A DNA stretch of 64,000 bases from Isoetes taiwanensis (lineage: Eukaryota; Streptophyta; Lycopodiopsida; Isoetales; Isoetaceae). The stretch's first letter is position 1, and the number at the start of each line of letters is the position of its first letter. The DNA lies in contig JAJEKV010000075.1 in NCBI GenBank assembly GCA_021234155.1, positions 1,926,001 through 1,990,000 of the forward strand. The letters are read 5' to 3'. Shown piece after piece: positions 12,956 to 24,260 of this stretch. The notes under the pieces were generated by a model. That model worked only from the letters and a program-made list of their open reading frames with translations. It searched no databases and was not told the origin of the DNA. A program made the translations under genes and the position numbers.

Positions 12956-13499
12956 CCCTAGCCATAGTTCCAACATTCAAGCGTCGGCCGAAGATGATCA
13001 AGGGTTTCAATGGCGCATTATAAACATAGGTCTCCCTCCGAAAGGGCCAAAATGAAGAGGAGTGGCGGGGCGGTGCTTACACGCCGAGCAATTTCGCGTC
13101 TTAAGGAAGAAAGAAACCGAAACAGTAAGTAAAGCTCGCTCATGGCAAGACATTATTGTTTTCTCATGCCTTGTTATGGCAAAAACTAGGTTGCATGCAT
13201 GAATGGTCGTGTTATCAGGGGCAAGGGTCGATCTGAGGCCGGCGATGCATGGCGCAGCATTTAGCGCATTGTGACCACTGCTACCATATGGCCATGTGGG
13301 CTCCCCTATTTTTGTGCATCGCATCCCTTGCATCGAGATTGATATGGCTGGATTTGAGCTCGCCTGGAATTTTTCATTGGTTATTGATTAGGATTTGTTG
13401 CATTTTGTAATTGCAAGTCTTGTGAGATGACGCTTGAGCCATTACAATACACCTATCCTTGCAATGCGTGCATTCAGCATGTACATCCGGCAATCTTAA
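12956..13499. other. no recognised gene
   Basis: Sequence between the repeat block and the PPR fragment. A minus-strand open frame (13007-13333) is not recognised and has odd composition; I do not call it. Confidence 0.35.
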
Positions 13500-13946
13500 A
13501 ACCTGGGACATGGAAGCAGCGGAACAAGGTCCTCTAGATGTCCCATTCATTGCATCCTTATTGCAGATGCGCGGTCGTAAAGATCCGACCTGGGTAAGCG
13601 CATTGACCATCTCATCACTAAAAATGGCCATCAAATAGGTGGATATGTGGCAAACGTTCTAATCCAAGTGTATGGAAAATGTGGAGCTTTGGAGGATGCA
13701 AAGAAGATTTTTGAAAGCATGGATTGTCGTAATGTTTTTTCATGGAATATTATGGTTAATGCGTATATTCAGCATGGACGCCTACAGGATGCAATTAACT
13801 TGTTTTTGAAAACGCCATTGAGAGATATTGTTTCAAGGAATGCTGCAATTGTTGCTTACGCCCAATCAGATCAGCTCCATAATGCGATTGAGCTATTGTT
13901 TTTTATTCTGATTTCTAATGTAGTTGCGGTGGCGGCGGACATGTAG
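13500..13946 (+). pseudogene. PPR protein fragment
   Basis: The clean part, from about 13585, reads DLGKRIDHLITKNGHQIGGY, then VANVLIQVYGKCGALEDAKK, a second repeat (NVFSWNIMVNAYIQHGRLQD) and a third (DIVSRNAAIVAYAQSDQLHN). These are classical PLS-type PPR helices that would bind organelle RNA. Upstream, an ASLLQ-like block is in another frame and a TAA lies before RSDLGKR. After NAIELL the repeat pattern is lost and the frame ends at 13946. Both ends are therefore damaged, and no start or C-terminal domain exists. It lies between two blocks of the same dispersed repeat and has no link to the PPR piece at the window start. Confidence 0.8.
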
Positions 13947-14668
13947 TATATCAGTTCCATTCCGGGTGCACTCAAACTTCTTCCGTATAGATATTACTTT
14001 TGATATCCCTACTATTCCGGTGTAGATATTACATGTGGTACTTTGCTAGCACCTTTGAATTCCTTCTTTCAAATGCTCACTAATTTTACCTCATCTTCTT
14101 TGCGGCAAAGACATATACTGCAAAGACATATGACGTTATACTTGGTGACTTAAAGATGCCTACTGTGGATTGCATTGAAATGCTGTTGCATTGAAATGAT
14201 GTGTTTTTTTAATGAGCTGATCAAGTTAAACCTATATGGTATGACATGGACAAGAACAATTCAATTCGATAAATGTGGGACTTAGTCCTCAACGAGCTCC
14301 TGACCTGGTTGATGCAGCAGTTATGGCTTACACATGATCTCTAGCAAATTATTATTATTTCTTTCAGTCTAGCTGCATGAAAATAGCGGTTTAACAATCT
14401 TCTTTTGTTTCTTCTATATGTCCATCTTTTTGAGTTGTGTTGCAGATAGCTCTTCTCTAGGAATATTCATTAAGTTTACTTGCATTCTCCTTTTTACTTA
14501 ACACATTGTTTTCTACTTGTATTTCGTAACGAGACACACACCGAAATGACAATTTCAATTGCAAAGCAAGATTCAAACTTTGCATTGAAAATGCACTAAA
14601 TAAAGATACTTTTCTCGTTTTTTTTTATCACTCTAACATCCCCCAAATGTTTACCTACATATAACAAC
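13947..14668. other. no gene seen
   Basis: AT-rich, non-coding; nothing recognised. Confidence 0.4.
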
Positions 14669-14734
14669 CAACATATAATTACTATTAACATTAATTAGCC
14701 CCAACATATAATTACTATTAACATTAATTAGCCC
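14669..14734 (+). repeat. 33-bp tandem duplication
   Basis: Two exact copies of a unit starting CAACATATAATTACTATTAA, period 33. The second copy runs into a small GCCCCGAAGGGGC palindrome at about 14731-14743. Confidence 0.9.
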
Positions 14735-14771
14735 CGAAGGGGCAAAAAAATTTTTTAACCTATAACAAAAA

Positions 14772-15205
14772 CCATTACATTAAATTAAATTAAACCATTA
14801 CATTAAACCATTACATTACCTTTAAATTAAATCCCCCTTCAAACCCCCTTTGGTTTGGGTGCATATTCACACGGGGGGTGACGTAGGGCAGCGAGAGCCC
14901 CTATAATTATGTTTTGTACGTACAAAATCAACACCATATAGTATATTACCTCAAATCTTATAGTATTTTGCAAGTCTTGTTATAATGTGATTGCAAATTC
15001 CATACTTCCATACCCCCACAAGCGAGGAACTTTGGTAATACGGTGTAGATTAAGGAATAAGGGTGAATATGCCTATCCAACGACTCTCGTTGCCCGGAGT
15101 CACCCCCGTGAATATCGCCCCAAACCAAAGGGGTTTGAAGGGGGATCTAATTTAAAGGTAATGTAATGGTTTAATGTAATGGTTTAATTTAATTTAATGT
15201 AATGG
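14772..15205. mobile_element. 434-bp foldback element with about 130-bp inverted ends
   Basis: The left end starts CCATTACATTAAATTAAATT and the right end is its reverse complement, AATTTAATTTAATGTAATGG. Inward, both arms share the T-rich/AAATTAAATC block, CCTTTGGTTTGGG, ATATTCAC, and a GGGTGAC, then GGGCA(G/A)CGAGAG block, with small gaps. The centre of about 180 bp is unique. No target duplication was clear (left flank A-run, right flank AAGC). It is a non-autonomous inverted-repeat element; the superfamily is not determined. Confidence 0.85.
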
Positions 15206-15212
15206 AAGCAAA

Positions 15213-15622
15213 ACCATGCATCTGAACCCATTATTTTGCAGAATCCTAATATGATGTAGCCTACCATGGCATTTGCAAAGAAAGAAACAAACCTGTTATA
15301 GCGAGGCTAGATTATATGCAAATGCAAGAAAAGGGCGGCCTAGATCTGGACTTCAACAATGAATTAGCCTTTTGCATACACAAATGCAATAAGAGATTAC
15401 CTTTAGAATTAAACTCGTCAAGAGTTCTCGCCATATGCATGCCAAACCATTATATGCAAGACCGCAATCCTAATATGCAAGCATTTGGTATGCAAAGGAG
15501 AAGAAAAAAGTTATATTATAGCTGGGAACAACTTAAACAAAAGGCATATGTTTGTATACATTTGGAAGAAGGACCATGCATCTGAACCCATTATTTTGCA
15601 GAATCCTAATATGACGTAGGAT
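15213..15622 (+). repeat. dispersed tandem repeat block, copies 3-4
   Basis: The same family as 12510-12955: it contains the CACAAATGCAATAAGAGATT block (about 15380) and two copies of ACCATGCATCTGAACCCATT, then ATTTTGCAGAATCCTAATATG, spaced about 350 bp apart. It ends about 15622. Confidence 0.8.
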
Positions 15623-17764
15623 ACAAAGATACAGAGAAATAGATGATCCTTTAGGACTCCTGGAACTTTTCCATCACTATTGTATGTAGAAGCCCAAAGG
15701 TTATGGCTTGTTTTACTGTATCTTCTTTCTTATTTTTGGAGGGTGTTGGAATTTGTGCTAGGGAACCCTCCCAAGCATCCAACTTCATCCCTTGGATCCC
15801 CTCAGTCCAACTTCCCCCTCGATCAAATTAAATTAAATTGCGGGTTTTTGAACAGGCCCGCCAGCATTGAATGATGGAATTTAGATGGAAGAAGCATTTC
15901 GGTGGGTTAGCTTACTACGAATTTTTGCTCAACTCGGCTTTGTTGTGCCTCAAGTAGATCCGTCATCGGCTCAAGAGCTCACTACCCTGGCTTGGATACT
16001 TAAGGCGAGTGGAGCTGCAGGTAAAGCGATGGCAATGAGACAATCAAGCTCGGCCGGATCTTGCATAAAACTGAGTTGTTGAATTTTTTTCTCAGGTTTC
16101 CATAAACCTCTGTAGCATAAGACCTGTGTAGCCGAGGAAGGAGCTGGGCATATTGACGCTGGAGGGTTGCTGCATTTTGGCTTTACTGGTAGGTGTTTTT
16201 TTATGTAATGGTAAGTGCATGAATGGCCATTGGTCCGGTTTCTGATGGAGATTTTTAACAAAGTTGGGGATACCTCAGAAGTGAGGAACGAAGCTGGGCG
16301 CCAAGAAGCTTACTCACCTCGATTGATCAGCTAGGTGGGTTTTTTTTTGTTTTGTGTAATGCTAAGTATGATTCCTTCTTTATGTTCAAGCTAACATGCG
16401 TTTTCATATGCAGGACTCTACATACAAGTGATTTGAAATACTGGTGGATCCATTGCCAAACCCTGAGCACCGTGAGTTGATTACTCCTTTTATTTGATGC
16501 ACCATTTTGAAATTTTTTGTGGCTGCTTCCTCTACTGGTTGTAAGTTGTTTCTTGGGTTTGACAAAGAGGGTCTAAGTAGGTAGTAACAAAGATGGGTCT
16601 AAGTAGAATAAAGCTGAAATCTTTAATCTGAAATCATTAGGCTTTTACAAGATTGCTACATCAGAATGTGTAGTAAAGTATGGCAGCAAGGATCCGGGAT
16701 CCCAATGGGGTTTGCATGCAGATTCGCAATTCTTCGTTTGCACCCTTTGGACTGGCCTAAGACAGTGACCATTCAGCTTCTCATCCATGTTATTATTTTC
16801 CATTCCCAGTTGGCTCGGACAAATCTGCATTATGCTAAAGCTAAGGCCACATTTACTATTAAGTTCAGCAAATCTTGAAAGCGACATTCCTGCTTTGAGG
16901 CATGTTTCAATTACTTCATTGCTGTTCATCTTGCCGACATCATGTGAGACCAAGATAAATGCTGAACTATCTACTAGAAATCTTCTAAAGCAGGATTTTA
17001 GCCAGAACATAATTACAAAACTTGCACTTGACCATCATTATTCTGATGAGGAATACCAACAATCAAAATTATCTGATATTTTGGGTTCTTACATGCCGAG
17101 GTACATGAAGAAGTGGCCTCATAAACAGATGGAGCATTTTTTGGAGATTCATCACATTTGATGACGCATATCTCCACAGCTTATGTAAGTAGTATCCTGG
17201 TTCTTGCTTTTGCAACTTTAATTCACTGCAAGTAAAGGGCATGTTTATAAATGATAGTTTGAGTTCTACTGTTAATATTGCTCAGAAATATTTGTTATAT
17301 TGCAGTCCTGATAGCCAACCATATTTTATTGAATGAGTTTATGTTAGCTACAAAATGTCATTGAGCTTGCATGAGAATCTAAGAGTTAAAAAATTGTGTT
17401 GCAGGTCATGGTAAAGAAAAGTATTTGTTGGAAACTCATTTCAACTTATGGTACAAATGTCTGATATTGGAGTCTTAAGGATTTGTGACAGAAAATATGA
17501 GATAAGCACAGGAGTACATACTTTTCCAAATCTCATTATTTGGATTTAGAATTCCCATTGTTGGTATTCTATCTTTGATGAAATTTTGATGCATAATGCC
17601 TTGACAAACGGAGATTGTACCTTGAAAGCTTCTTCTCAAGTCTAGAAACGTTGGTTAACTAGAAGCAAAAGTGAAAAATGTAGTTTTGCTACTGTTTATG
17701 GTACTAACGTCTGTTTAGTGATCCATTTATTTGTAAGAGATTTCCAAGCAGCTTTATTAAAAGA
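15623..17764. other. no recognised gene
   Basis: A plus-strand frame at 16787-17161 (124 codons, with KLALDHHYSDEEYQQSKLSD and YMPRYMKKWPHKQMEHFLEI) and an overlapping minus-strand frame at 16645-17010 are the longest. The C-terminal half of the plus frame looks protein-like and ends shortly before a possible 3' flank, but I recognise neither. The rest is AT-rich non-coding DNA. Confidence 0.35.
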
Positions 17765-18470
17765 ATAGAATAGAATAGAATATGATTTTATCGTCCACGG
17801 AGACCAACTGGCCTATGGGACCCAAGTACAAAGAGAGAGCAGCAGGCGTATTACTACCAGGATTAAAAAACCCCCGACCCGAAGGGTTTTCGGGGGAAAA
17901 ACCTTAGTAGCAATAAGGATGCTGACATACTGCACAGTTATATACATAATCACAAGTACAGCTGAGGTTAATGTCGGACAGGGGGGCATAACTGAGTCCG
18001 TGTATCTATTACCTCCCGGAGGTACGATCCCAACAAGCCTATAGAGGCCGTGCTCAGTAGCTCATGCAAGGCCTGATGGGGCACAACTAACCGAGCATAC
18101 CGAGCCCGGATATGCTCGTACGCCGGACAGGCCTGGAGGGCGTGACTTTCATCCTCAATGGCGCCCTGTTGACAGCACTGACAGACTCTGTCCTCACGGG
18201 CTCCCGAATCCATCTCCCTGTCTCAATGCGGAGGTGGTGTGCACCTGTGCGAATGGAAGCAATCACCCTGCGCTTTTTCATGGGTAGATGGGTGCGCAGG
18301 TAGTGGTGTGGGCCCCTTGTGAGCATGGGATTAACCTGCTGTCGATAATTTGCCACCTTGACATGTGACAGGGCCTCTGCATCCCAAAGCTTGGCCATGA
18401 AGCAAGCATCCAAGTACTGCTTCAAGACAGCGCGTTCCTTCGGTGTATACAGATGATACAGATTTATTCT
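17765..18470 (-). pseudogene. 3' end of a non-L1 LINE with pentamer tail
   Basis: On the minus strand, 18425-18190 reads AVLKQYLDACFMAKLWDAEA, then KKRRVIASIRTGAHHLRIET and GRW. After a frameshift, 18190-17968 reads CQCCQQGAIEDESHALQACP, a CxxC-H-C finger of the kind found after the RT in jockey/I-like LINEs. The 3' end shows a CCCCCGACCC/GGGTTTTCGGGGG hairpin (17871-17896) and then, on the plus strand, (AGAAT)n at 17765-17785, i.e. a (TTCTA)n tail on the minus strand. Endonuclease and RT are missing: a short 5'-truncated copy, already decayed. It differs from the poly(A)-tailed L1-type LINEs elsewhere in the window. Confidence 0.7.
17871..17896. repeat. GC hairpin inside the LINE 3' region
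   Basis: CCCCCGA and TCGGGGG arms enclose an inner CCCGAAGGG. It is a stable stem-loop in the 3' untranslated part of the LINE fragment, in the place where some LINE RNAs carry a hairpin bound by their own RT. Confidence 0.6.
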
Positions 18471-18573
18471 GTAAGCATTCTTGCCTCAGCTCAGGAGATG
18501 AAAGGGTATTTTTGTTAACTCCATCTGCTCTATAAATAATATCTCCGTCTAACACAGAATTTGCAGATTTCAC

Positions 18574-19852
18574 ATCTTTGATGCAAGATGTCCGGATGCC
18601 CTACTCGATTGACGCTTTATCCATATAGAATTTTCTCTGCCTGGGCTTCAACTTATTATAACATTCCAATTCATCAATTCGTGATTCAAATCCATGTCCA
18701 TAAGGTTCCACAAAGATCGTTTAATTGTTGTGAATGGTATGCCTGTTGTTAATGGTATGGCTGTTGTTAATTGGATAGTTTGCCGGAGCAGTTGTTCCTT
18801 TGTGCATTTACCCGATATATTTTATGTATTTACTATGTGTAAGTATTTAACGATCCAATGGTTTGTAGCCTATGTATCAATGGTCTAAGTTAAAAAAAAA
18901 AAAACAACAACAACAACACACGTAAGAAATCGATGGGCCTAGACATAACGAAGCACTTTGTAATATAGGCATCTTATATTTCTTATGCATCGCTAAAAGT
19001 TTCTTTTTCATCTTCAATTCCAGACCATTGGATGGAGGGAGATTTTGAGGGATCTCCCTGATCAAAGGCCACCCCAAACACTGCTTTTATCGCAACATAT
19101 ATAACAATGTAGGATGTTCTACAACTAGAAACCAGGATCTTAAAGTCGTTTTCAAAAGTGGAGACCTAAGCAAGGTATGAACAGGGTCTCTGCTTAATTT
19201 GACGCCATAAAGTGATTGTGCATTTAAGGTTTGTTTCTTTTGAACTTTGAGAGCATAGTGTACATACCTTATCGTGGTAATGCAAAGATAGCATTATCAT
19301 TGGTGGCTCTGTAGTTCTGCATATATCAAGTGCAAAGGCATTTGTTTAAGATGTGACTATTGGCATTTTATTGCCAATGAACATCACTGCATTGAATATT
19401 TGAGACCTTGCCCCATTTTCTCAATATATTGCTGCCATCTTCAATATAAGGAGCTGGCTATTATCAATAGTAAGATAATATCGCATAATGCAACTGCAAG
19501 CATCTTTTGAGCCAAGCATGGCTCATTGGTTGATTATACAACCAATCCAAGGAGCTTTAAACAGTAATGAGCAAATTTTAGGGGGCATTTTTTAACTATA
19601 GATTACTTGCTTTACATCTGGTCAGGATAAGAAATTTTGCATTCAATGTAATGTTGACATTTTTGGAATCATGAGCTTTATAAGAATGCTGGGTATGTTT
19701 TCTACAGTGTGGAGTGCTGCAATATTAATAATGTTCTCTCGAAGTACAATACATCACATATATGGCAGGTTAAGTTCTCAAGTTATATATCAACAGTTGC
19801 AAATGTTTTAAGCATGGATAATACTAAATTAACTCTCCAACTCTCAAGAGCA
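18574..19852. other. no gene seen
   Basis: AT-rich non-coding sequence with a short CAA repeat (18905-18919). Nothing recognised. Confidence 0.4.
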
Positions 19853-20211
19853 TCTATATAGATACTGTTAGGCATACACATAGTAAAATTTTTGGATTCA
19901 TAACTACACACATTCCATACACCCAAAGTCCAAACTTCCCACCACACATTCTTCAATAAAACCTCAAATTATCACAAGCACCAAACAATATAGAAAACTT
20001 TATGCATTCTTTACATCAACCCATTCACTTCCACACTATGCATTTAATTATATTATATGCACAGTATCCTTAAATTATCCACTTAGCGCTCCATTACATC
20101 TAGGGGAAAAGTTATATTTACATGTTTTTATTCCATATACAAACTCTATTATATCTACTTATTTTGCACGTCCCGAATTAATGCCCGGCATCGCCGGGCA
20201 CACGTTACTAG
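19853..20211 (+). mobile_element. probable small non-autonomous Helitron
   Basis: The right end has the classical Helitron 3' terminus: a GCCCGGC-ATC-GCCGGGC hairpin (20183-20199), nine bases later CTAG (20208-20211), followed by a T outside. A matching 5' end is TCTATATAGATACTGTTAGG at 19853, preceded by A, so the insertion would be between A and T as the superfamily requires. The body is AT- and CA-rich without coding sequence. The 3' end is convincing; the 5' end is the best candidate, not proven. Confidence 0.6.
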
Positions 20212-22016
20212 TACCTGCATAATGTTGCTTCTTTCTACTCATCAAGGATGGGTCTTAGAAGCATATCCAGCTCTGGCACATGCCCTCTGTGGAGCAGAAT
20301 TTTAGTGCCAATTATACTGAAGCAAATGTGTGTCTTTCAGATGGCAAACAGTTTGCAAACAGTTTGCTCAAGTTTCCAAATCTTCCTCTTTTACTCCTTT
20401 TTGCTTTCTCTGCAAGTCGAAAAAGACTTGCATCTTTTAAATTCATGTGAACATGCTGCTTAAAGCATTTCACTCCTAGTTCTACTTCCCCATATGTTTT
20501 ACTGGCATTGAGCAAAACAACTCATGTTTCCTCAGAGGAAGAACAAACCCTGATCTCATGAAAGTTGTCGGCCTCACATAAAATAACATGATTGTGCAAG
20601 AAGGAAAAAACAGAGCTTTGTACTCACCAGAGATTCAATATAAAATCCTACACCGTGCTGCAGAAAAGTGGCTCTGATAAAAATCGCTCCTATTCAACTA
20701 TGCTCCGACCATGGCTGCTCCTCCATTCAATCTAGATCTTGGTTTTCTGCTACGAAATCACAAAAATCAAGAAGTTAGTGCATGCCAAAGATTAAATCTT
20801 GTTTTCACTATGGACCAAAGAACTGGAGCAACGAAAGCAATGCCAAACCAAGTCTTCCGATTTCTTTGAAATCTCTTCAAACAGAGACGCTGGCAAGAGG
20901 AAGACAGTGCCCAAACCTTAAAGAAAGAGTCAGAATCACGCCGCCAGAGATAGAATAGCGCCATTGGAGACGATGGAGCAAAGGGGGCTCGATTTCAAAT
21001 CATCCCGCGTGTAGAGGAAAAAAAAATCCCGCAAGGGGGATATGGAACGCCGCATGCGGCTTTACATGCGGGCGTTCCAGGCCCGAAAACCAAAGCCATC
21101 CTTTTTAAAAAAAAAAGATGTTTGTATGCTCTTGAACTAATATAATGTGCAGGATTATATGCTGCAACCAGATAATTGGATATATGGACAAGGGTCCTAA
21201 TATCCTATGATTAATACGCTGATTTTCTGAAGTATGGCTCTAGATGTACTAATTCTAGATATTATGATGTTAACCTTAGCTTCTTTTCTAGGATTACTTG
21301 CTGAAATGGAGGTCAGATCTAAGAGACATCCAAGATTTGCTGTTGCATGGTTCTTGCTCAGCCATGGAGATTCTACATACTAGATCTATGAAAAGCTTAA
21401 TATCTTAGCATTTAGGTTCTCTATAAAATATGCATGTTCATGTTTCCTTATGCATGATGAAGGGGATAACCCAAGATACCTACTGCTTACCTGTTAGAAG
21501 CTTAGGCTTTTACCCTATCTAAGGCTAACTGTCCTCTGGTTCTACTGCAGATAACCAGGTTTCTTGCTCCATGCTTGATGAAATTCTCGTGGATTATTGT
21601 ATTTTTGTACAAAATGTCAAGTAAGCTTGTTCCAAATGGGATGTTAATTTGCTATGAGTCAAACTATTGTAATATTTTGGCAAAATGTGGTAAATCTGTG
21701 TATGCAAAGCTTGATTACAATACAAATATATATTTCTTTGAAGCATTATGGTACATTTTGTTGTACAAAATTGGTAAAATAATAAAGTTTTGGATATGAA
21801 TAAGTTTATTGACCTTGTCTTGGCCTAGAAAATGATACCTGCTAAATTTTCTAGGGCTGCTAATTGCAGATTTGTTATTTCTGAAAGGAATATCAAAGAT
21901 GAAAGTCTGGATACCGATTTTAAAGGTTTTTTTTTTTTTTTTCCAGTTTTCCTTTTTGGGGGACATAGCTCTATTTATATGCCATTTTCAATGAAACTTG
22001 AGGTTACTAATTGCAG
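20212..22016. other. no gene seen
   Basis: Formally inside the gap before the last BIOF exon remnant. It contains a palindrome at 21043-21079 and, at 21470-21575, a relative of the repeat at 8265-8354. Open frames are short and not recognised. Confidence 0.4.
21043..21079. repeat. GC palindrome, TGGAACGC...GCGTTCCA
   Basis: The arms TGGAACGCCGCATG and CATGCGGGCGTTCCA pair with one bulge across an 8-base loop. It stands between A-runs in otherwise AT-rich DNA. Confidence 0.8.
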
Positions 22017-22166
22017 GCCCACCGGGATCTTGGTATGTGGAGAACAAGGTGGAGATGCAGCAAAGGCATTTGTATTGATCCCGACATCTGTGTGGGAATG
22101 CTTAGCAAAGAATTTAATTGTCAAGGTGGATACATTACAAGCAGGTGGTCTAAGAACCTTTTTTGT
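22017..22166 (+). pseudogene. BIOF: KAPA synthase exon remnant carrying the PLP-lysine region
   Basis: It follows a TTGCAG acceptor. One frame reads ILVCGEQGGDAAKAF; the next frame reads DPDICVGMLSKEFNCQGGYI, the segment with the lysine that binds PLP in KAPA synthase (LSK). Two frame changes within 150 bp make it non-functional. In exon order it continues directly after the remnant at 5930-6019, which ends at LLALDD. The two pieces are separated by 16 kb that hold importin, PPR and transposon debris. No later BIOF exons were found downstream. Confidence 0.8.
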
Positions 22167-24026
22167 TTCATTTCGTTGATTTCCTGTTTGATAGGTCACA
22201 ATATGGTGTTAATACATTTTCGTTTCCATGAGATGATTAAAATCAAAATGCCTTTGACATGCAATACATACATAAAGCTTTATAAATTTCCATTTTGTCC
22301 TTGCATCATTAAAGTTGTGTTGCATACGCAAATCATGCTAGTTTTCCATTTCTGGCATTACTAAAATGGATGGCAAAAATAGAATAGAATAGAATAGAAA
22401 GAAGCCCTTGTTTTCTTCTTGTGATGAATATTTCAAGAAATATTTGGAATATACAACTTCATTTATTTATTAATGGCGAATTAAACAAATTACAATTCGA
22501 TGCAGCCAAAGATGGAAGCAACTCATTCAAACCAGAGCCTGTTTTTTTATATTTTGTACTGTCGTATTTGTGTCCATGGTGGCAACTGCACATGGTATAT
22601 ACACAACTTCTCTGCTAGATATGGCATAGGCATTTTTGGCAAATTGAAGAGATCATTTAATATCCTGACAACACCATAAGTTGCTGTGGGCTCATCCTTA
22701 GCTCTGACTAGGGCAATCTTTAATCTAATTGGATTCCTAGAAGGCACAATTGTTTCAATAGTTTATGTTTGCTCATGCTAATGCTATGCTATTGCGATAG
22801 CAATAGAACCGACATTCCTTGGATGGGGACATGGAAAAAAAATAGTGGCTAATATTAGCCAAATGGCATTTGAAAAAAAAAGTACGGCTAAACTACAAAG
22901 GAGGAAATCTTTCGGAAAAGAAAAAAATTGCCAAAAAAAAACTCAAAGTTGATCCCTTACACCACGGTTTAGTGAAACATAATAAAGTAGGAGAGGAAAA
23001 ATTCTTCCACTTTAGCCAAACGCTCAAAAGTTTTCCTATGCATTTAGGAATATATTAGCCATACTTTCTAATAGCGATTGTAAAATATGAGACTATTCAT
23101 GAGATTATGGAATAGAGGTTGCTAATACTATATTAGATGGACAATTTTTGTTCTCCAACTATTAGATTTCTATTATTAATATGTTGGTACAGTAAAAACT
23201 TTGGCATAGCATAAATGTTTGGCTAAAGTTTATATAAAGGTTCAAACAAAATTAGACAAACACTCAAAACTAGTAAAGGAAAATTATTCAACTTTAGCCA
23301 AACATTCGAAAGTTTTCCTATGTATTTTGGGTTAGATTAGCCAAAGATGTTCTAGCTAATCTAAATTATGAGTTTAGTAATCTTTTTCTTGAATGGGGAT
23401 GCCCTACCTTGCATCTCCTATTTATATCGCCTCATTTCTCTTTCTCAGTCATCGGCGTTCTCTTGAGCTTGTTTTCATTCTGCACATTTCTGGCTCTACA
23501 AGTTTGTTCCTTCCATGCCTCTTCTCCTACCAGGTGAAGGGAAAGCTACAGAAGCCGCCTTTGGTCGGACGATTTTTGGATGGGCTTACTCCGGTATGTC
23601 CGTGTAACTTCTGGGAAAGATTTAGCATGACAAGAATATAAATCTGATATCTATGACATGTTTTTATCCCCACAATCTACCTTTGGAATATGTCTATGCA
23701 TTTCGACTCAGTATGCTAGATTTGATCCAAGATTTCTTTTTTGGTTCTTCAATTCTTGCGTCGGGTATTCTAAGCCCTATGCAGTCGGTCTGAGAGCACG
23801 TCCAATTTAAGGATGAATTTTCGTCGTATTCTAAGTCTAGGACGGATTTCCGTGGCTATGGCGCAGGATGCTCGTTTACTGTGTTTTTTATTCAAGGGAT
23901 ACAAGGTCTTGTTATCTCATTTGATTAAACAGATTTTTTATTTAATTTCTTGTTTAGATTAGTAATGATGATTTTAGCTTGTTGCTAGGTTGTGTGGTTG
24001 TTTTGCCTCTAATTGCAGGTTCGATT
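22167..24026. other. no recognised gene
   Basis: AT-rich. A short (GAATA)n run lies at 22378-22398, like the LINE tail at 17765. A 66-codon minus-strand frame at 22547-22747 (NPIRLKIALVRAKDEPTATY) looks protein-like but is not recognised. Positions 22976-23001 carry the 26 bases that recur at the junction at 33830. Confidence 0.4.
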
Positions 24027-24260
24027 CCCACCATTTGTCGCAAACTCTTTTCTTGGATTCACACATACCTCGAATGTTCTCCGTTATTCGATTTCCACCA
24101 TTTGCCACAAGCTCTTTTCTTGCATTCACATGCAGTAAACTTCCTTATATTCCTCGAATGTTCTCCATTAATAGTACTGCAACTTCCCACCATTTGCCAC
24201 AAACACTTTTCTTGCATTCACAAGTGATAAACTTCCTTATGTTCCTCGTATTTTCTCTAA
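24027..24260 (+). repeat. three imperfect tandem copies, CCACCATTTGCCACAAACTC unit
   Basis: Copies start at 24027, 24094 and 24186. Each has (T/C)CCACCATTTG, then CTTTTCTTG(G/C)ATTCACA and CCTCGAATGTTCTCC. The first copy lacks about 25 bp (a GTAAACTTCCTTATATT block) present in the others, so the spacing is 67 and then 92 bp. The 137-codon open frame across the array is probably by chance. Confidence 0.8.

Noticed and set aside
18087-18303. Plus-strand ORF in the 18-kb region
   Set aside because: The minus strand here encodes a recognisable LINE C-terminal finger region; the plus frame is its shadow.
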